From assembly GCA_012031455.1 (NCBI GenBank), contig JAAUTM010000060.1, positions 1 through 7,276 on the forward strand: a stretch of 7,276 nt of DNA, given 5' to 3'. Made by a program: the position numbers and the translations under genes. The notes below the pieces were generated by a model. That model saw only the letters and a program-made list of their open reading frames with translations. It did no database searches and had not been told where the DNA came from. This document shows positions 5,475 to 7,276 of the stretch, piece by piece (position 1 is the stretch's first letter; each line of letters starts with the position of its first letter). The DNA is from Phycisphaerales bacterium (GTDB lineage Bacteria; Planctomycetota; Phycisphaerae; Phycisphaerales; Phycisphaeraceae).

Positions 5475-7276
5475 ATGTTACGACTCCTGACTATCGCGTT
5501 TATCGCCAGTGCATGCTCATTGTTTGGAGGACGTGCTGCTGCCCAGGAACTCAAGTACGTCACCGATTTTGCAGGCAACACGTTCAGCGGCACGGGCCAG
5601 GCTCCCAATGGCAAGTGGATGCAGAACGTGATTAATGCCATCGATGTGGCTGAGGACGGTACGGTCGTGACCGCTTCGTTCTGGGATGAGAATGGGCGCT
5701 GCACCGCCTTGTACCGCGATGGTGATGTGAACTCCAAGCTATTGATGCAATACAACGGCAAGGGTGGCCACGGTTGCTGGGGCTGGGGTACCGCAGCCTA
5801 CTCGGTCGCAGTGCTGGGCGAAAGCATCTTCATCGTCAACGAGGATGGGCAACTGCTGCGGTTCTCGTGGAAACCGGGAGACCTGGATTCGACAGAGTAT
5901 GTCGAACAGATCGACAAGGTCGGCAAAGCGGTCGGCATGGACGCGCGGGGCAACGTGCTGGTGATCGTGGGCGATAAGGGTCGCATCTCGGTGCGATCGA
6001 CAAAGAACCTGAAGGAAACCGGCGGGTTCGATCTCCCCGGAGCAACCTCGGTGGCAATCGGCACCAAGGGCGATCTTTGGCTGGTCGTCGGGACGCGCAT
6101 CGTCCATCGCAGCATCGATGGCAAGACACTGCCTGGTGTGATTGAGGACGCTGGCGTGCCCACGGGCATATCCATTGATACCAGGACCGGGCAGCTCATT
6201 GTCTGCGATAACGGCAAGCGTCAACAGGTGTTGTTCTACGATGTCTCGAAGGAGAATCCGAAACTGGTACGCACCTTCGGCGACGAGGGCGGGCTTTCCT
6301 CGGGCACACCGGGGCTGGTAACACACAACAAACTGTGGGGACTGCGCGGTGCAGGTACGGACAAGGCGGGCAACCTTTATGTCGGGCTATGCATTGGACC
6401 CTGGCAGGGATTTGCGACGACATTAAAGAGCTTTGATCAAGCCGGAAAGTTGCGCTGGGAGACGCAATGCCATGGGTTCACCGACTGCTACTCATTCGAT
6501 CCGGCCAGCGACGGGACGATGCTTTACGGTTGCGAAGAAATCATCACCTACGACCCGAGCAAGCCACCGGGTAAGAGCTGGAGCCTGAAAGCCATCTCGG
6601 TCGATCCCATCATCACGCCGAATGATCCGCGCATGAGTGAGAAGAAGGGAGCCACAGGCATTATCCAGCGCGTGGATGGCAGGCGCATCCTGGCCACGAT
6701 CGGGATGTATGCCGGCGGTTACCAACTGTTTAGCTGGAAGTCAGAAGAAGACTGGATCGCGCAGCCAGTAACATCGTTTTCGAATCCCAGGGGCGAGTCA
6801 TGGGCGTGGGATTTTGACAGCGAGGGCACGGTATGGTGTGGCGATCATGCGGAAGGATTGGTGCGTTGGAAGTTTGGAGGCTGGGACAGGAATGGCATGC
6901 CGAAGTACCAACCTTCTGCCCCTGAAAAGGTTCAAGGGATCAGAGGTATCGGTATCGCCCGTCTCCGCTACCTCCCGGAGAGCGACACTCTAATCGTTTC
7001 GGGAAACACCGACCAGAAGAAGACCAAGGCATGGGGCTTGATCGGCGCTGTGATGGTCCGTTTTGATAAGGCGACCACCGGCAAACCTGTGCAGAAGTGG
7101 ATGGTAGACATGCCGGTCGACGACGGGGGGCTGCATCCCAAGGCATTCGATGTTGCTGGTGACTATATATTCACCACCATGGTTGGCAGCACGAAGCAGA
7201 AGCCTGCCTTGGTCAGCGTTTGGCGTCTCTCGGATGGTGGTCTGGTCGGAACCATGTCGCCCGGCCCCGAGGTCGG
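5475..7276 (+). CDS. Secreted NHL/beta-propeller-like protein of unknown function, cut at the right edge
   Basis: The frame is open for 600 codons from ATG 5475 to the window end, with no stop. GGAG at 5464-5467 sits 7 bases before the start; the ATG five bases upstream (5470) stops after six codons. Residues 1-24 are an export signal: MLRLL, a hydrophobic core, and AAA at 21-23 as a likely signal peptidase I site. A cysteine at 14 preceded by ASA is only a poor lipobox. The mature part has repeated units such as VDVAEDGTVVTAS, VGMDARGNVLVIVGD, VAIGTKGDLWLVVG, GTDKAGNLYVGL and WDFDSEGTVWCGD, in which a short strand, an Asp/Gly turn and another strand recur, as in NHL, SMP-30 or two-component-sensor propellers. 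Trp is plentiful. No catalytic motif or known family is recognised, so the function is unassigned; extracytoplasmic binding or a sugar-related activity is conceivable. GC content and codon use resemble the window's normal genes. Confidence 0.85.
   Translation, partial: MLRLLTIAFIASACSLFGGRAAAQELKYVTDFAGNTFSGTGQAPNGKWMQNVINAIDVAEDGTVVTASFWDENGRCTALYRDGDVNSKLLMQYNGKGGHGCWGWGTAAYSVAVLGESIFIVNEDGQLLRFSWKPGDLDSTEYVEQIDKVGKAVGMDARGNVLVIVGDKGRISVRSTKNLKETGGFDLPGATSVAIGTKGDLWLVVGTRIVHRSIDGKTLPGVIEDAGVPTGISIDTRTGQLIVCDNGKRQQVLFYDVSKENPKLVRTFGDEGGLSSGTPGLVTHNKLWGLRGAGTDKAGNLYVGLCIGPWQGFATTLKSFDQAGKLRWETQCHGFTDCYSFDPASDGTMLYGCEEIITYDPSKPPGKSWSLKAISVDPIITPNDPRMSEKKGATGIIQRVDGRRILATIGMYAGGYQLFSWKSEEDWIAQPVTSFSNPRGESWAWDFDSEGTVWCGDHAEGLVRWKFGGWDRNGMPKYQPSAPEKVQGIRGIGIARLRYLPESDTLIVSGNTDQKKTKAWGLIGAVMVRFDKATTGKPVQKWMVDMPVDDGGLHPKAFDVAGDYIFTTMVGSTKQKPALVSVWRLSDGGLVGTMSPGPEV

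Noticed and set aside
5739..6326. A 195-codon minus-strand ORF, plus other minus ORFs across 5459-7146.
   Set aside because: They are shadows of the plus-strand propeller gene, whose 600-codon frame has a signal peptide, a Shine-Dalgarno and propeller-type repeats. It has no stop in the window, which is why it is easily missed.

Overview
The window looks like chromosomal DNA of a Planctomycetota-type bacterium (possibly Phycisphaerae; moderate confidence at best). The reasons are a secreted protein ending in a PEP-CTERM sorting tag, an HU-like protein with an extended tail, a large secreted propeller-like protein of unknown role, and a mixture of weak and good ribosome binding sites. Most of the window is moderately GC-rich: hand counts give 37/60 at 3001-3060 and 36/60 at 6001-6060. 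One gene at 4489-5299 is clearly AT-richer (20/60 at 4801-4860, 21/60 at 5041-5100).

Layout. At 1-375 (+) is the C-terminal end of a secreted PEP-CTERM protein with a P-domain-like fold before the tag. A strong hairpin at 432-464 separates it from a convergent block on the minus strand. Read in transcription order, that block is an HU/IHF-family DNA-binding protein (4091-3729), bioF (3680-2414, biotin synthesis), a PTS fructose/nitrogen-type EIIA protein (2192-1719) and mutY (1662-486, adenine DNA glycosylase). HU and bioF are 48 bases apart and may share a transcript. A 221-base gap separates bioF from the EIIA gene. A divergent intergenic region holds an extended -10 promoter candidate firing toward HU and a near-consensus promoter firing toward a tRNA-Ala(CGC) gene at 4294-4366 (+). 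After the tRNA come an AT-rich, virus-like glycosyltransferase (4489-5299, +) and a secreted propeller-like protein that starts at 5475 and runs off the right edge after 600 open codons.

The main surprise is that three of the genes are broken by single-base frameshifts although their protein signatures are fully conserved on both sides: mutY three times (near 1307, 574 and 537), bioF once (in a C-run at 3459-3469) and the glycosyltransferase twice (near 4707 and in an A-run at 5212-5216). The track of intact ORFs therefore gives only fragments of these genes, but each can be joined by adding or removing one base. Either the underlying assembly carries indel errors or several of these genes are recently inactivated. 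The even spread over unrelated genes, including a housekeeping one, makes sequence error the more economical reading. I see no CRISPR array, insertion sequence or clearly new defence system. The most unusual biology is the tRNA-adjacent, compositionally foreign glycosyltransferase and the unclassified secreted propeller-like protein.
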